64,000 nucleotides of DNA from the NCBI RefSeq assembly GCF_004683885.1, contig NZ_CP038440.1, forward strand, positions 530,001 through 594,000, read 5' to 3'. The translations under genes were made by a program, and so were the position numbers. Numbering within the stretch: position 1 is the first letter of the stretch; each line of letters opens with the position of its first letter. This DNA comes from Brevundimonas sp. MF30-B (lineage in GTDB: Bacteria; Pseudomonadota; Alphaproteobacteria; Caulobacterales; Caulobacteraceae). This document shows, piece after piece, positions 1 through 7,771 of this stretch. Under the pieces are notes generated by a model. The model saw only the letters and a list, made by a program, of their open reading frames with translations, was not told the origin of the DNA and made no database searches.

Positions 1-66
1 TACCGACGCCTGGTCATCCGGGCCGCCGAGGTTGAACAGGACGACGGCGATACGGCGGCCGCTCAT
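1..66 (-). CDS. hemH: Ferrochelatase, N-terminal fragment (cut by window edge)
   Basis: Only the first 22 codons lie in the window. The translation begins MSGRRIAVVLFNLGGPDD, and the VLFNLGGPD stretch is the typical start of ferrochelatase, which inserts iron into protoporphyrin IX in the last step of heme synthesis. Its ATG (66-64) overlaps the hemE stop as ATGA, so the two heme genes are translationally coupled. The rest of the gene lies to the left of the window. Confidence 0.85.
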   Translation of the reverse strand, partial: MSGRRIAVVLFNLGGPDDQASV

Positions 67-1106
67 TGGGCGCCGATCCGACGCAGCGCCCGCTCGACGT
101 GGGCGATGGGCACGTCCGGCAAGATGCCGTGGCCCAGATTGAAGATCCACGGCCCCTGGCCCCAGGCCTCCATCAGCTGATCGATGCGCCGATCCAGCGC
201 TGGGCCGCCTGCTCTCAACAGCAGCGGATCCAGGGCGCCCTGGATGGGTTTGATCGCCTGCACCCTCTTGCCAACTTCAAGCGGGCAGGCCGTGTCCAGC
301 GCCACGGCTTCGAAGGCCGTTTCGCGAGCATAACGCTCAGCCAGCGCCGCCGACCCGCGCGGGAAACCGATCAACGGAACGGTCACGCCCAGCTCGCGCA
401 CCCGGCGGACCAGGGCCTGGTGCGGCCGCAGCACCAGCCGTTCGAACAGATCGTCCGGCAGACCCTCGGCCCAGCTCTCGAACACTTTGAGCACCTGGGC
501 GCCGCTATCCGCCTGCATCTTCAGATAATGCGCCGTGGCCTCGACCAGCACGGCCAGCAGGGCGTCCACCGTTTCGGGCTGGGCGTAGGCGTAGGTGCGG
601 GCCGTGGCCCGCTCGCCCTTGCCGATGGTGCGGGCCTCGCCGTCCAGCATGTAGGTGGCCACCGTCCAGGGCGCGCCGGCGAAGCCGATCAGGGCCCGTT
701 CCGGCTCCAGCTTGTCGCGCACGATCGACAGGGTCTGGCCGACGGACTTCAGCGCCTCTCCGGCGCCCTGGGCCTTGTCGCGCATGCTCTCGACCGACGG
801 CATGGCGCCCAGCCGAGGCCCTTCACCGGCCTCGAACCAGACCTCCTGACCCAGCGCACCGGGGATCAGCAGGATGTCGGCGAAGACGATGGCCGCATCG
901 AAACCAAACCGCCGCATGGGCTGAAGGGTCGCCTCGGCGGCCTTGTCCGGCGTCATGCAGAAATCGATGAAGCCCGAGGTCGTGGCCCTCAGCGCCCGGT
1001 ACTCAGGCAGGTACCGCCCAGCCTGGCGCATGAACCACACCGGCGGCCGGTCTAGCGTCTCGCCCCGAAGGACACGGATCAGCGCGGGCGTTGTCATGAA
1101 CGCCAT
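63..1106 (-). CDS. hemE: Uroporphyrinogen decarboxylase
   Basis: Decarboxylates the four acetate side chains of uroporphyrinogen III to give coproporphyrinogen III in heme synthesis; cytosolic. The 347-residue product has normal family length. It carries the N-terminal PVWFMRQAGRYLPEY signature (about residues 22-36), the substrate-binding Asp in VFADILLIPGALG (about 76), GAPWTVATYMLDG (about 145-157) and the C-terminal FNLGHGILPD motif. The start could be 1106 or the Met three codons in (1097); neither has a strong ribosome site. It is co-transcribed with hemH. In Caulobacter and Rickettsia hemE borders the replication origin, and the same arrangement with ppsR is seen here. Confidence 0.97.
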   Translation of the reverse strand: MAFMTTPALIRVLRGETLDRPPVWFMRQAGRYLPEYRALRATTSGFIDFCMTPDKAAEATLQPMRRFGFDAAIVFADILLIPGALGQEVWFEAGEGPRLGAMPSVESMRDKAQGAGEALKSVGQTLSIVRDKLEPERALIGFAGAPWTVATYMLDGEARTIGKGERATARTYAYAQPETVDALLAVLVEATAHYLKMQADSGAQVLKVFESWAEGLPDDLFERLVLRPHQALVRRVRELGVTVPLIGFPRGSAALAERYARETAFEAVALDTACPLEVGKRVQAIKPIQGALDPLLLRAGGPALDRRIDQLMEAWGQGPWIFNLGHGILPDVPIAHVERALRRIGAQ

Positions 1107-1163
1107 CTACGACCCGATGAACCGAGCCTCAAGGGCGTCTCCGTCGCAGGCTCCCTCTTTCTC

Positions 1164-1182
1164 CCTTTCAAGAATTGAAAGG
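1164..1182. repeat. Perfect 8-bp inverted repeat in AT-richer patch upstream of hemE
   Basis: CCTTTCAA-GAA-TTGAAAGG, 58-76 bp upstream of the hemE start. It is the most AT-rich spot of the spacer. It may be an operator for hemE, or lie in the unwinding region of the putative origin. No known regulator consensus is matched with confidence. Confidence 0.5.
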
Positions 1183-1379
1183 ATTGGAAGCAGAGGTGTG
1201 GGGCCGGGGATGGCGGGGATGACTCCGGTCGGACCCACCGGTCATGCCGGGCTTATCCCAGGGTTTTCCCAGGTCCGCGGCCTGGGCGCCGCCCTGTGGG
1301 CATGTGAGGGCGATCGGGCAGACGAGCCCGGTGTGTCGGGGCCAAGCCGACGTCCAGCGCCTGTGGACCCTGGGCGCCG

Positions 1380-1394
1380 TTAGGCTTTCATTAG
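1380..1394 (+). promoter_or_regulatory. Candidate CtrA-binding site
   Basis: TTAG-GCTTTCA-TTAG keeps the exact N7 spacing of the CtrA consensus TTAA-N7-TTAA, with one mismatch in each half. CtrA represses replication initiation by binding several such sites inside the Caulobacter origin. The position in the hemE-ppsR spacer fits that role, but two mismatches make the site weak evidence alone. Confidence 0.4.
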
Positions 1395-1578
1395 GGTTTG
1401 CCCGACGTGTCGATGCGGGATTGTCCGCCCGTGGATGGACGCGGTTCAAGCCGTCGGGTTTTCCGAGCCCGTCCCCAGGATCGGCGGGTCGCGGGCGAGC
1501 CTTCATCCGGCTAAGAGGAAACGGCGCCCTGCGGCGCGTCAGAGGCTCAACCGTCATGTCCACAGAAGAGCGAACCTT

Positions 1579-2448
1579 ATGAGTCCGTCGCGCAGCGGCC
1601 CCGGTGGACGGCTGGCCACCTATTTCCATGTGCACCTGGTGTCGGACTCGACCGGCGAGACGCTGAACGCCATGGCCAAGGCGGTCACCGCCCGCTTCGA
1701 CGGCGTCATCCCCATCGAGCACATCTACGCGCTGGTCCGCTCCGAGAAGCAGATGGAGCGGGTGCTGGAGGAGATCGCGTCCGCGCCGGGCGTGGTGCTG
1801 CACACCATCGTCGACCGCGAGCTGCGCGAGCAGTTGGAGGAAGGCTGCCGACGGCTGGACATGCCGCAGATCGGGGCGCTGGATCCGCTGGTGGGCGCCC
1901 TGTCACGCTATCTGGGCGCGGCCTTGTCGACCCGGGTCGGCGCCCAGCACGCCCTGGACCATGACTATTTCAACCGCATCGCCGCCCTGGACTACGCCAT
2001 GGCCCACGACGACGGACAGGGCACTCTGGACCAGTTGGAGGGAGCGGACGTGGTGCTGTGCGGAGTGTCGCGCACGTCCAAGACGCCGACCTGCATCTAT
2101 CTGGCCCACCGGGGAATCCGCGCCGCCAACGTGCCCCTGGTCCCGGGCCAGGAGGACGGCGAGCGGCTGACGGCGTTGCGTAATCCGCTGGTGGTCGGCC
2201 TGACGGTCTCGCCGGACCGTCTGGTGCAAATCCGCCGCAACCGCCTGGACGGCCTGAACGCGCATAGCGCCTCTGCCTATGTCGACCACGAGGCCGTGCG
2301 CGACGAGACCGTCAAGGCGCGGCGCGCCTTCGAGCGGCGCGGCTGGCCGACCATCGATGTGACCCGCCGTTCGGTCGAGGAGACCGCCGCCGCCATCGTC
2401 AATCTGCTGAGCGAGCGCCGGACCCATCGTCTGGGAGCCAGCTGGTGA
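1579..2448 (+). CDS. ppsR: PPDK/PEP synthase regulatory protein (DUF299 kinase/pyrophosphorylase)
   Basis: Bifunctional ADP-dependent kinase and Pi-dependent pyrophosphorylase that switches pyruvate phosphate dikinase or PEP synthase off and on by threonine phosphorylation. The 289-residue product starts with the family pattern FHVHLVSDSTGETL (about 14-27) and has the P-loop-like GVSRTSKTPTCIYL (about 161-174). The open frame extends upstream to 1435, but the ATG at 1579 is preferred because an AGAAGAG ribosome site precedes it and homology begins there. Its stop overlaps the maf start (GTGA). It is the first gene right of the putative origin, as in Caulobacter. Confidence 0.93.
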   Translation: MSPSRSGPGGRLATYFHVHLVSDSTGETLNAMAKAVTARFDGVIPIEHIYALVRSEKQMERVLEEIASAPGVVLHTIVDRELREQLEEGCRRLDMPQIGALDPLVGALSRYLGAALSTRVGAQHALDHDYFNRIAALDYAMAHDDGQGTLDQLEGADVVLCGVSRTSKTPTCIYLAHRGIRAANVPLVPGQEDGERLTALRNPLVVGLTVSPDRLVQIRRNRLDGLNAHSASAYVDHEAVRDETVKARRAFERRGWPTIDVTRRSVEETAAAIVNLLSERRTHRLGASW

Positions 2449-3050
2449 GCGCGCTGATCGAACGCGCCGAGCGCCTGATCCTCGCCTCCAAGAGCGCCGC
2501 GCGTCAGGCCATGCTGCGTGAGGCGGGTGTGCCCTTCTTTGTGCAGGTCGCCGATGTCGACGAGGAGGCCCTAAAACGGCCGGGCGTCGACCCTGCCGGC
2601 CTGGCCGTCGAACTGGCCCAGGTCAAAGCCCTGGCGGTGTCGCGTCATGACGCCGAGGCCTGGGTGCTGGGCGCGGATCAGACCCTGGCGTTCGACGGCG
2701 GCCTGGTCTCCAAAGCGACGGACCTGGACGCCGCCCGCGTTCGCCTGTCGGCCATGCGCGGCCGGCCGCACGCCCTGCATTCCGGCGCCGCCCTGGCGCG
2801 CAACGGCCAGATCGTCTGGTCCGGCGTCGATACGGCCACGATGCGGGTGCGAAACTTCTCCGACGCCTTTCTGGACGGCTATCTGGCGGCAGAGGGCGAG
2901 GCTCTGCTGTCCTGTGTCGGCAGCTATCGGCTGGAGGGCCTGGGATCCCAGCTGTTCGAGCGGATCGACGGCGACTACTTCACCGTCCTGGGTCTGCCGC
3001 TGTGGCCCGTGCTGGCCGAGCTGCGGCGCGCCGGGGTGATCGCGGCATGA
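2445..3050 (+). CDS. maf: Maf-like nucleoside triphosphate pyrophosphatase
   Basis: House-cleaning pyrophosphatase of the Maf/HAM1 superfamily that hydrolyses non-canonical or modified NTPs to NMP and PPi. The 201-residue product has the N-terminal ILASKSAARQAMLREAG signature (about 11-27) and the catalytic-site GADQTL motif (about 76-81). The GTG start (2445) overlaps the ppsR stop by 4 nt, and its stop overlaps aroE by 4 nt, so translation is coupled on both sides. Subfamily (YhdE-like or YceF-like) cannot be settled by eye. Confidence 0.9.
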   Translation: MSALIERAERLILASKSAARQAMLREAGVPFFVQVADVDEEALKRPGVDPAGLAVELAQVKALAVSRHDAEAWVLGADQTLAFDGGLVSKATDLDAARVRLSAMRGRPHALHSGAALARNGQIVWSGVDTATMRVRNFSDAFLDGYLAAEGEALLSCVGSYRLEGLGSQLFERIDGDYFTVLGLPLWPVLAELRRAGVIAA

Positions 3051-3838
3051 CGGTGCGCGCCGGGGTCGTCGGCTGGCCGATCGCCCATTCGCTGAGCCCG
3101 CTGATCCACACGGCGTGGCTCTCGGCGGCGGGTCTGGACGGCGCCTATGAGGCGCACCCCTGCGAGACCGAGGCTGATTTCAGCCATATGCTGGACGAGG
3201 GCCGCGCCGGGCGGTTGCGCGGCCTGAACGTCACGGCCCCGTGGAAGGAGCGGGCATTGTCCGAGGCCGACACCGTCTCACCCACAGCCCGCGCCTGCGG
3301 TTCGGCCAATCTGCTGGTGTTCGAGGGCGGTCGGATCGTCGCCGACAGCACGGACGGCCAGGGGCTTTTGATCGCACTGGCGGACCAGGCGCCTCACATC
3401 TCGCTGTCGGCGGCGTCGGTGGTCGTGATGGGCGCGGGCGGCGCGGCTCGGGCGGCGGTCCAGGCTCTGGTCGCCGCGGGGGCCGAGGTCGGCGTGCTGA
3501 ACCGCACGGCCGAACGCGCCGAACGCCTGGCCCAGGACCTGGGCGCGCGGGTCGTCACCCCCGAAGCGCTCACGACGGCCCGGCTGGTCGTCAATGCGCT
3601 GAGCGTCCCCCCCGCCCTGGATATGAACGCCCTGCCGGCCGACGCCGTGGTCATGGACATGACCTACCGGCCGCTGGAGACACCATTCCTGGCTCAGGCG
3701 CGCGCGCGGGGCCTGACCGGCGTCGACGGTCTGGCCATGCTGATCGGCCAGGCCCGGCCGTCGTTCGAAGCCCTGTTCGGGATGGCGCCGCCCGACATGA
3801 ATGTCCGCGCCCTGGCGCTGGAGGCGCTGGCGTCATGA
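3047..3838 (+). CDS. aroE: Shikimate 5-dehydrogenase
   Basis: NADPH-dependent reduction of 3-dehydroshikimate to shikimate in aromatic amino acid synthesis. The 263-residue protein shows the substrate-binding GWPIAHSLSPLIHTAWL (about 8-24), the catalytic-site LNVTAPWKE (about 61-69, conserved Lys), and a Rossmann motif VMGAGGAARAAV (about 128-139). The ATG at 3047 overlaps the maf stop (ATGA), which fixes the start; its own stop overlaps the coaE ATG in the same way. Confidence 0.95.
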   Translation: MTVRAGVVGWPIAHSLSPLIHTAWLSAAGLDGAYEAHPCETEADFSHMLDEGRAGRLRGLNVTAPWKERALSEADTVSPTARACGSANLLVFEGGRIVADSTDGQGLLIALADQAPHISLSAASVVVMGAGGAARAAVQALVAAGAEVGVLNRTAERAERLAQDLGARVVTPEALTTARLVVNALSVPPALDMNALPADAVVMDMTYRPLETPFLAQARARGLTGVDGLAMLIGQARPSFEALFGMAPPDMNVRALALEALAS

Positions 3839-4476
3839 TCGTGCTCGGCCTGACGGGCTCCATCGGCATGGGCAAGTCGACCACCACGGCCATGTTTCGC
3901 CGTCACGGCGCCCTGGTGTGGAACGCCGACGAGGCCGTGCACCGTCTCTACGCGCCCGGCGGCGCGGCCGTGGGGCCCATCGCCCAGGCCTTTCCCGGCG
4001 TCATCGTCGACGGCGGCGTGGATCGCGATCGCCTTGCCGCCGCCCTGGGTCAGGACGCTGAGGCCTTTGCGAGGCTGGAGGCCATAGTCCACCCGCTGGT
4101 CGCCCAGGGCCGAGCCGATGAGCTGAAGGCGGCGTCTGATGGAGGGGCGCGGCTGGCGGTTCTGGACATTCCCCTGCTGTTCGAGACCGGGGCAGACAAG
4201 GCGGTTCACGCCGTAGTGGTCGTCACCGCCCCCGCCGACATCCAGGCCCAGCGCGTCCTGGCGCGCCCCGGCATGACGCGCGAGCGCTTCGACGCCATCC
4301 TGGCGCGCCAGACGCCTGACGCCGAAAAGCGCCGCCTCGCCGATTATGTGATCGACACCAGCCTGGGGCGTCAGGCCGCCGAGGCCCGCGTGGCCGAAAT
4401 CGTGGCCGAGGTGCTGTCGCCACGGTGGATACCCCCGCGCCGAACCCTTCCGTCAGAGCCCGAACGGCCCCATTAA
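3835..4476 (+). CDS. coaE: Dephospho-CoA kinase
   Basis: Last step of coenzyme A synthesis: ATP-dependent phosphorylation of the 3'-hydroxyl of dephospho-CoA. The 213-residue product has the P-loop GLTGSIGMGKST (about 5-16), the Asp in NADEAVHRLY (about 30-39), and the conserved IPLLFETG (about 112-119) and RQ(T) stretch near the end. The start overlaps aroE by ATGA. The open frame reaches back to 3241, but that part is out-of-frame aroE sequence. The last 20 or so residues are a Pro/Arg-rich tail. Confidence 0.95.
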   Translation: MIVLGLTGSIGMGKSTTTAMFRRHGALVWNADEAVHRLYAPGGAAVGPIAQAFPGVIVDGGVDRDRLAAALGQDAEAFARLEAIVHPLVAQGRADELKAASDGGARLAVLDIPLLFETGADKAVHAVVVVTAPADIQAQRVLARPGMTRERFDAILARQTPDAEKRRLADYVIDTSLGRQAAEARVAEIVAEVLSPRWIPPRRTLPSEPERPH

Positions 4477-4482
4477 GAGGCC

Positions 4483-5211
4483 ATGGCTCGCGAGATCGTT
4501 CTGGATACGGAAACCACCGGCTTCGACCCGCGCACGGGCGACCGGCTGATCGAGGTCGGCTGTATCGAGATCGAGGATCTGCTGCCGACGGGTCGGACCT
4601 TCCACCGCTTCGTCAATCCCGAGCGTCTGATCCCGCCCGACGCCATCCGCGTGCACGGCATCACCGACGACAAGGTGCGCGACGCGCCGAAATTCCACCA
4701 GATCGTGGGCGACCTGATGGAGTTCATCGGCGACGCCCAGATCATCGCCCACAACGCCGCCTTCGACCGCAACTTCATCGATTTCGAGTGCGGCCGCTGC
4801 AATCATCCGATCACCGGCGAGGCCCGCTGGATCGACACGCTGCAGCTGGCGCAGAAACGCTTTCCGGGCATGGCCAACTCGCTGGACGCCCTGTGCAAGC
4901 GGTTCAAGATCTCTCTGGTCGAACGCACCCTGCACGGCGCCCTGATCGACGCCCGCCTGCTGGCCGAGGTCTATCTGGAGCTCAAGGGCGGCAAGGAGCG
5001 GGTGCTGGATCTCAGCGCCGCGCGGTCGACCGGATCCGATGTCGGCCAGACCGGGCCGCGCGCCTATGGGCCTCGCCCGCGCCCGCTGTCGCCCCTGGGC
5101 ACGCCCGAAGAGCATCTGGCCCACGCCGCCTTCGTGCGCGACGTCGTGAAGGACGCCAGCCTGTGGGCCGCCTATGGCCTGGAGGTCGCCCCGGCCGAGG
5201 CCGCCGCCTGA
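4483..5211 (+). CDS. dnaQ: DNA polymerase III epsilon subunit (proofreading exonuclease)
   Basis: 3'-5' exonuclease that proofreads for the replicative polymerase. The 242-residue product has all DEDDh motifs: ExoI DTETTG (residues 8-13), ExoII HNAAFDRNF (about 90-98) and ExoIII HGALIDA (about 151-157). A C-terminal tail rich in Pro and Ala probably contacts the alpha subunit. A TAAGAGG ribosome site overlapping the coaE stop supports the 4483 start. It ends the rightward origin-proximal run and converges on the gene at 5218. Confidence 0.95.
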   Translation: MAREIVLDTETTGFDPRTGDRLIEVGCIEIEDLLPTGRTFHRFVNPERLIPPDAIRVHGITDDKVRDAPKFHQIVGDLMEFIGDAQIIAHNAAFDRNFIDFECGRCNHPITGEARWIDTLQLAQKRFPGMANSLDALCKRFKISLVERTLHGALIDARLLAEVYLELKGGKERVLDLSAARSTGSDVGQTGPRAYGPRPRPLSPLGTPEEHLAHAAFVRDVVKDASLWAAYGLEVAPAEAAA

Positions 5212-5217
5212 GCCCGA

Positions 5218-7047
5218 TCAGTGCGGATCGTCGGCGGCGCCGGCGGGGCTGAGCTTCCAGCGCACCTTGGTCTCGGCGTCCGTGCGGGCCGAGCCGCGCA
5301 CCACGATCTGAAGCGACCGACGCGTCAGGCCCTCGTCGACATGAACCGCCGGCTCGATCGCCACATCCGGCCCGTCGGTGCGGAACCACCAGCCGCGTCC
5401 CGAGGCGCCCCGCAGCAGGATCGAGCGCCGGTCGCGCGACAGCGACGCCTGCACGCCCGGCTCCAGCTGGAACCGCACGGCATAGGGCGCGGCGATCGGG
5501 CGGGCGCCGACCGGCCCTTCGGCGGGCGGATGCAGACGCTCCTCGGCCCGCAGTTCGTCAAGCCGCTGATCCAGATACAGGCGGCGCTGATGCACCAGGC
5601 CAAAGCCCGGCAGCCAGCCGTCGTGTTCCAGCTCCAGCCATACGGCCCCGTCGCCCTGCTGCCGCGATGCGCGCACGGCGAAAGGACCGCCGACCAGGCG
5701 CGGCCCCAGAAGGTCGCCCGCCCAGCCGCCCAAAGGCTCGGCCAGGGGTTGCTCGCCCAGGGTCAGGGTGGAGTGGCCGGGCGACAGGCGCAGGGCTTGT
5801 CGATCCGCCGCCGCCGGGGTCCAGTCGCAGCCGGTGAAGAGGCGGTCACGCCCACAGGCGACGATCAGGGCCAGCGGCTGGGCGCAGGCGGCTTCGCTCC
5901 ACGCGCCCGTCGCGGGCGGCGCGGCGTCGGCCATCAGGGTGATCAAGGGACTGGAGACACGCATCAGGCCGCCGACCTCGCCCGCGCCGTCTTCCACGTC
6001 GGCCTCGTCATGGGCGCGGGCCGCGGCCACACGCTCGGCTGTCGAGGGACCGCCGCCCTGGAAACCGGCCAGGCGGCCGTCGGGCAGGGTCTGCAGGCGC
6101 AGGGCGCGCGTCAGCCGCTCAATGGCCTGCCCCACGCCCTGCGGCGTCGGCAGCGACAGCTGCGCCAGGGCGTCGTCCAGGGTCAGAAGGTCCAACAGCA
6201 GCTCGAGCCCGGCCTCCGGGCTGCGCGAGGCATGGCCTCCGTCGGCCAGGACCGTGGCGGCCAGGGCGGGCTCCAGCTTCCTTAGCGCCCGCATGCGGAT
6301 CGAGGCGCCCGGCCCCCCGCTGAGGACGCAGCCGGCCACCGCCGCCGCCAGATAGCGCTCGGCCTTGACCGCCAGGGCGCCGGGCGGACGCAGCAGCTGG
6401 CGCGCCTGGCGCGTCAGGCTGTCGGCCAGGCGCTGGCGCTCGGGCTCGCTGCCGGCCTGGCCCATGCGTCGCGCCGCGCAGGACAGGTTCAGCACGCGCC
6501 GGGCCAGGATGCGGGGCTCCCAGGCGAACGGCGACCAGCGGCCGAACTGATCGCTCCAGCTCAGGGCCAGGCGCATGGCCTCGCGTGCACCGCGGTCGCC
6601 CTGAAGCATCAGCGCCGGGAGCCAGGCGAAGGCGTGCAGCTGGACCGCGAAGGGGCGGCTGGGGCTGGGGCGGTTCCAGGGGTCGCTGGGCTCGGCCGCC
6701 TCCAGCGTCGCGCCGGCCAGGGCGAAACGGCCGGACAGAACGGTCTTGCCCGGCGCCGGATCGACCGGCCGGAAATCACGCGGCGAGGCGGCGAAGCCCA
6801 TGGCTCGGCCGCCGCCCAGGGTCAGGCCGTAGCCAGGCAGGCCGTACAGCTCGATCCACATCTGGCGCGTGACCAGACGACCCAGGACGGCGGGCCACAG
6901 GCCGGGCCCGGGCCCATTGCGCCCGGGCTTCACCGGGGTGCGCACCGGCGCGCCGCGCAATCCGGGGATGGCGGTGGCGGGCGATGGCTGAGGGATGGGG
7001 TCAGGCGTCCCCTCCGGGCGCTCGGCGAAGGGACCAAAGGGGCTCAC
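5218..7047 (-). CDS. Heparinase II/III family protein
   Basis: A 609-residue protein with a long alpha/alpha-toroid-like first half (about 60-350, with FAWEPRILARRVLNL typical of the family) and a beta-rich second half (about 350-580), as in heparinase II/III-like polysaccharide lyases often found with alphaproteobacterial envelope genes. No signal peptide or membrane segment is visible. The GTG start overlaps the rpe stop (GTGA), so the pair is coupled. The substrate is unknown and could be an acidic exopolysaccharide. The family is clear; the reaction is not. Confidence 0.8.
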   Translation of the reverse strand: MSPFGPFAERPEGTPDPIPQPSPATAIPGLRGAPVRTPVKPGRNGPGPGLWPAVLGRLVTRQMWIELYGLPGYGLTLGGGRAMGFAASPRDFRPVDPAPGKTVLSGRFALAGATLEAAEPSDPWNRPSPSRPFAVQLHAFAWLPALMLQGDRGAREAMRLALSWSDQFGRWSPFAWEPRILARRVLNLSCAARRMGQAGSEPERQRLADSLTRQARQLLRPPGALAVKAERYLAAAVAGCVLSGGPGASIRMRALRKLEPALAATVLADGGHASRSPEAGLELLLDLLTLDDALAQLSLPTPQGVGQAIERLTRALRLQTLPDGRLAGFQGGGPSTAERVAAARAHDEADVEDGAGEVGGLMRVSSPLITLMADAAPPATGAWSEAACAQPLALIVACGRDRLFTGCDWTPAAADRQALRLSPGHSTLTLGEQPLAEPLGGWAGDLLGPRLVGGPFAVRASRQQGDGAVWLELEHDGWLPGFGLVHQRRLYLDQRLDELRAEERLHPPAEGPVGARPIAAPYAVRFQLEPGVQASLSRDRRSILLRGASGRGWWFRTDGPDVAIEPAVHVDEGLTRRSLQIVVRGSARTDAETKVRWKLSPAGAADDPH

Positions 7048-7718
7048 GCGCGGCCGCTCCCGGCGGCTTTCAGCGCGGCGATGTTGGCGGCGTAGACGTC
7101 CGCACCGCCCTTGAACACGGCCGTGCCCGCGACCAGCGCGTCAGCCCCGGCCGAGACGCAGGCGCCGATGGTGTCCACCGTCACGCCGCCGTCGACCTGC
7201 AGATGCGCCGGCGAGCCGACGCGGTCCAGGATGGCGCGGACCCGCTCGATCTTGCGCGTCGAGGCGTCGATGAACTTCTGGCCGCCATAGCCGGGATTGA
7301 CCGACATGATCAGCACCACGTCCACGGCCTCGACCACCTCTTCCAGGATCGCGACAGGCGTGGCGGGGTTCAGAACCAGCCCGGCCTTGGCGCCCAGCTG
7401 GCGGATGCGGCCCAGGGTGCGGTGCGTGTGCGGTCCGCTTTCGGGGTGGATGCTCAGGATGTCGGCGCCCGCCTCGCGATAGGCCTCCAGCCAGTTGTCG
7501 ACCGGCGCGGTCATCAGATGGACGTCGAACGGCAGGCTGCTGTGCGGCCTCAGGGCCTTCACCACGTCGGGGCCGATGGTCAGGTTGGGCACGAAATGCC
7601 CGTCCATCACGTCGACATGGACCCAGTCGGCGCCCGCAGCCTCGATGGCGCGGACCTCCTCGCCCAGTCGGGCGAAATCGCTGGCGAGAATGGACGGGCA
7701 GATCAGGGGCGCGCTCAT
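7044..7718 (-). CDS. rpe: Ribulose-phosphate 3-epimerase
   Basis: Interconverts ribulose 5-phosphate and xylulose 5-phosphate in the pentose phosphate pathway. The 224-residue TIM barrel starts ICPSILASDFARLGEEV, has the metal-site HVDVMDGHFVPN (about 34-45), VNPGYGGQKFI (about 141-151) and the catalytic Asp in LQVDGGV (about 173-179). It lies 53 bp downstream of rsmB and overlaps the heparinase-like gene by 4 nt. Confidence 0.96.
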   Translation of the reverse strand: MSAPLICPSILASDFARLGEEVRAIEAAGADWVHVDVMDGHFVPNLTIGPDVVKALRPHSSLPFDVHLMTAPVDNWLEAYREAGADILSIHPESGPHTHRTLGRIRQLGAKAGLVLNPATPVAILEEVVEAVDVVLIMSVNPGYGGQKFIDASTRKIERVRAILDRVGSPAHLQVDGGVTVDTIGACVSAGADALVAGTAVFKGGADVYAANIAALKAAGSGRA

Positions 7719-7771
7719 GCCCCCCGCTTAGGACCCGGAAACGGCGGCGGCAAGGCGCCGCCGACTTCGCA

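Larger units (their letters stand above)
1107..1578. other. hemE-ppsR spacer, putative chromosomal replication origin (Cori-like)
   Basis: A 472-bp gene-free spacer between divergent hemE and ppsR. In Caulobacter crescentus and Rickettsia the origin lies between hemE and the RP001/ppsR homolog, so the location is the main argument. Visible elements: a W-box-like TCCCCA at 1472-1477, DnaA-box-like TTATCCCAG (1252-1260), TGTGGACCC (1362-1370) and GTGGATGGA (1431-1439), a CtrA-like TTAG-N7-TTAG (1380-1394), and an AT-richer patch around 1155-1190 with an inverted repeat. No perfect TTATCCACA box is present. The origin call is inference from synteny plus degenerate boxes. Confidence 0.6.

Noticed and set aside
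5221..6285. Long plus-strand frames opposite the heparinase-like gene, rsmB, infB, nusA and pnp
   Set aside because: These are antisense shadows common in GC-rich DNA; they are rich in Arg/Gln/His/Gly and show no domain patterns.
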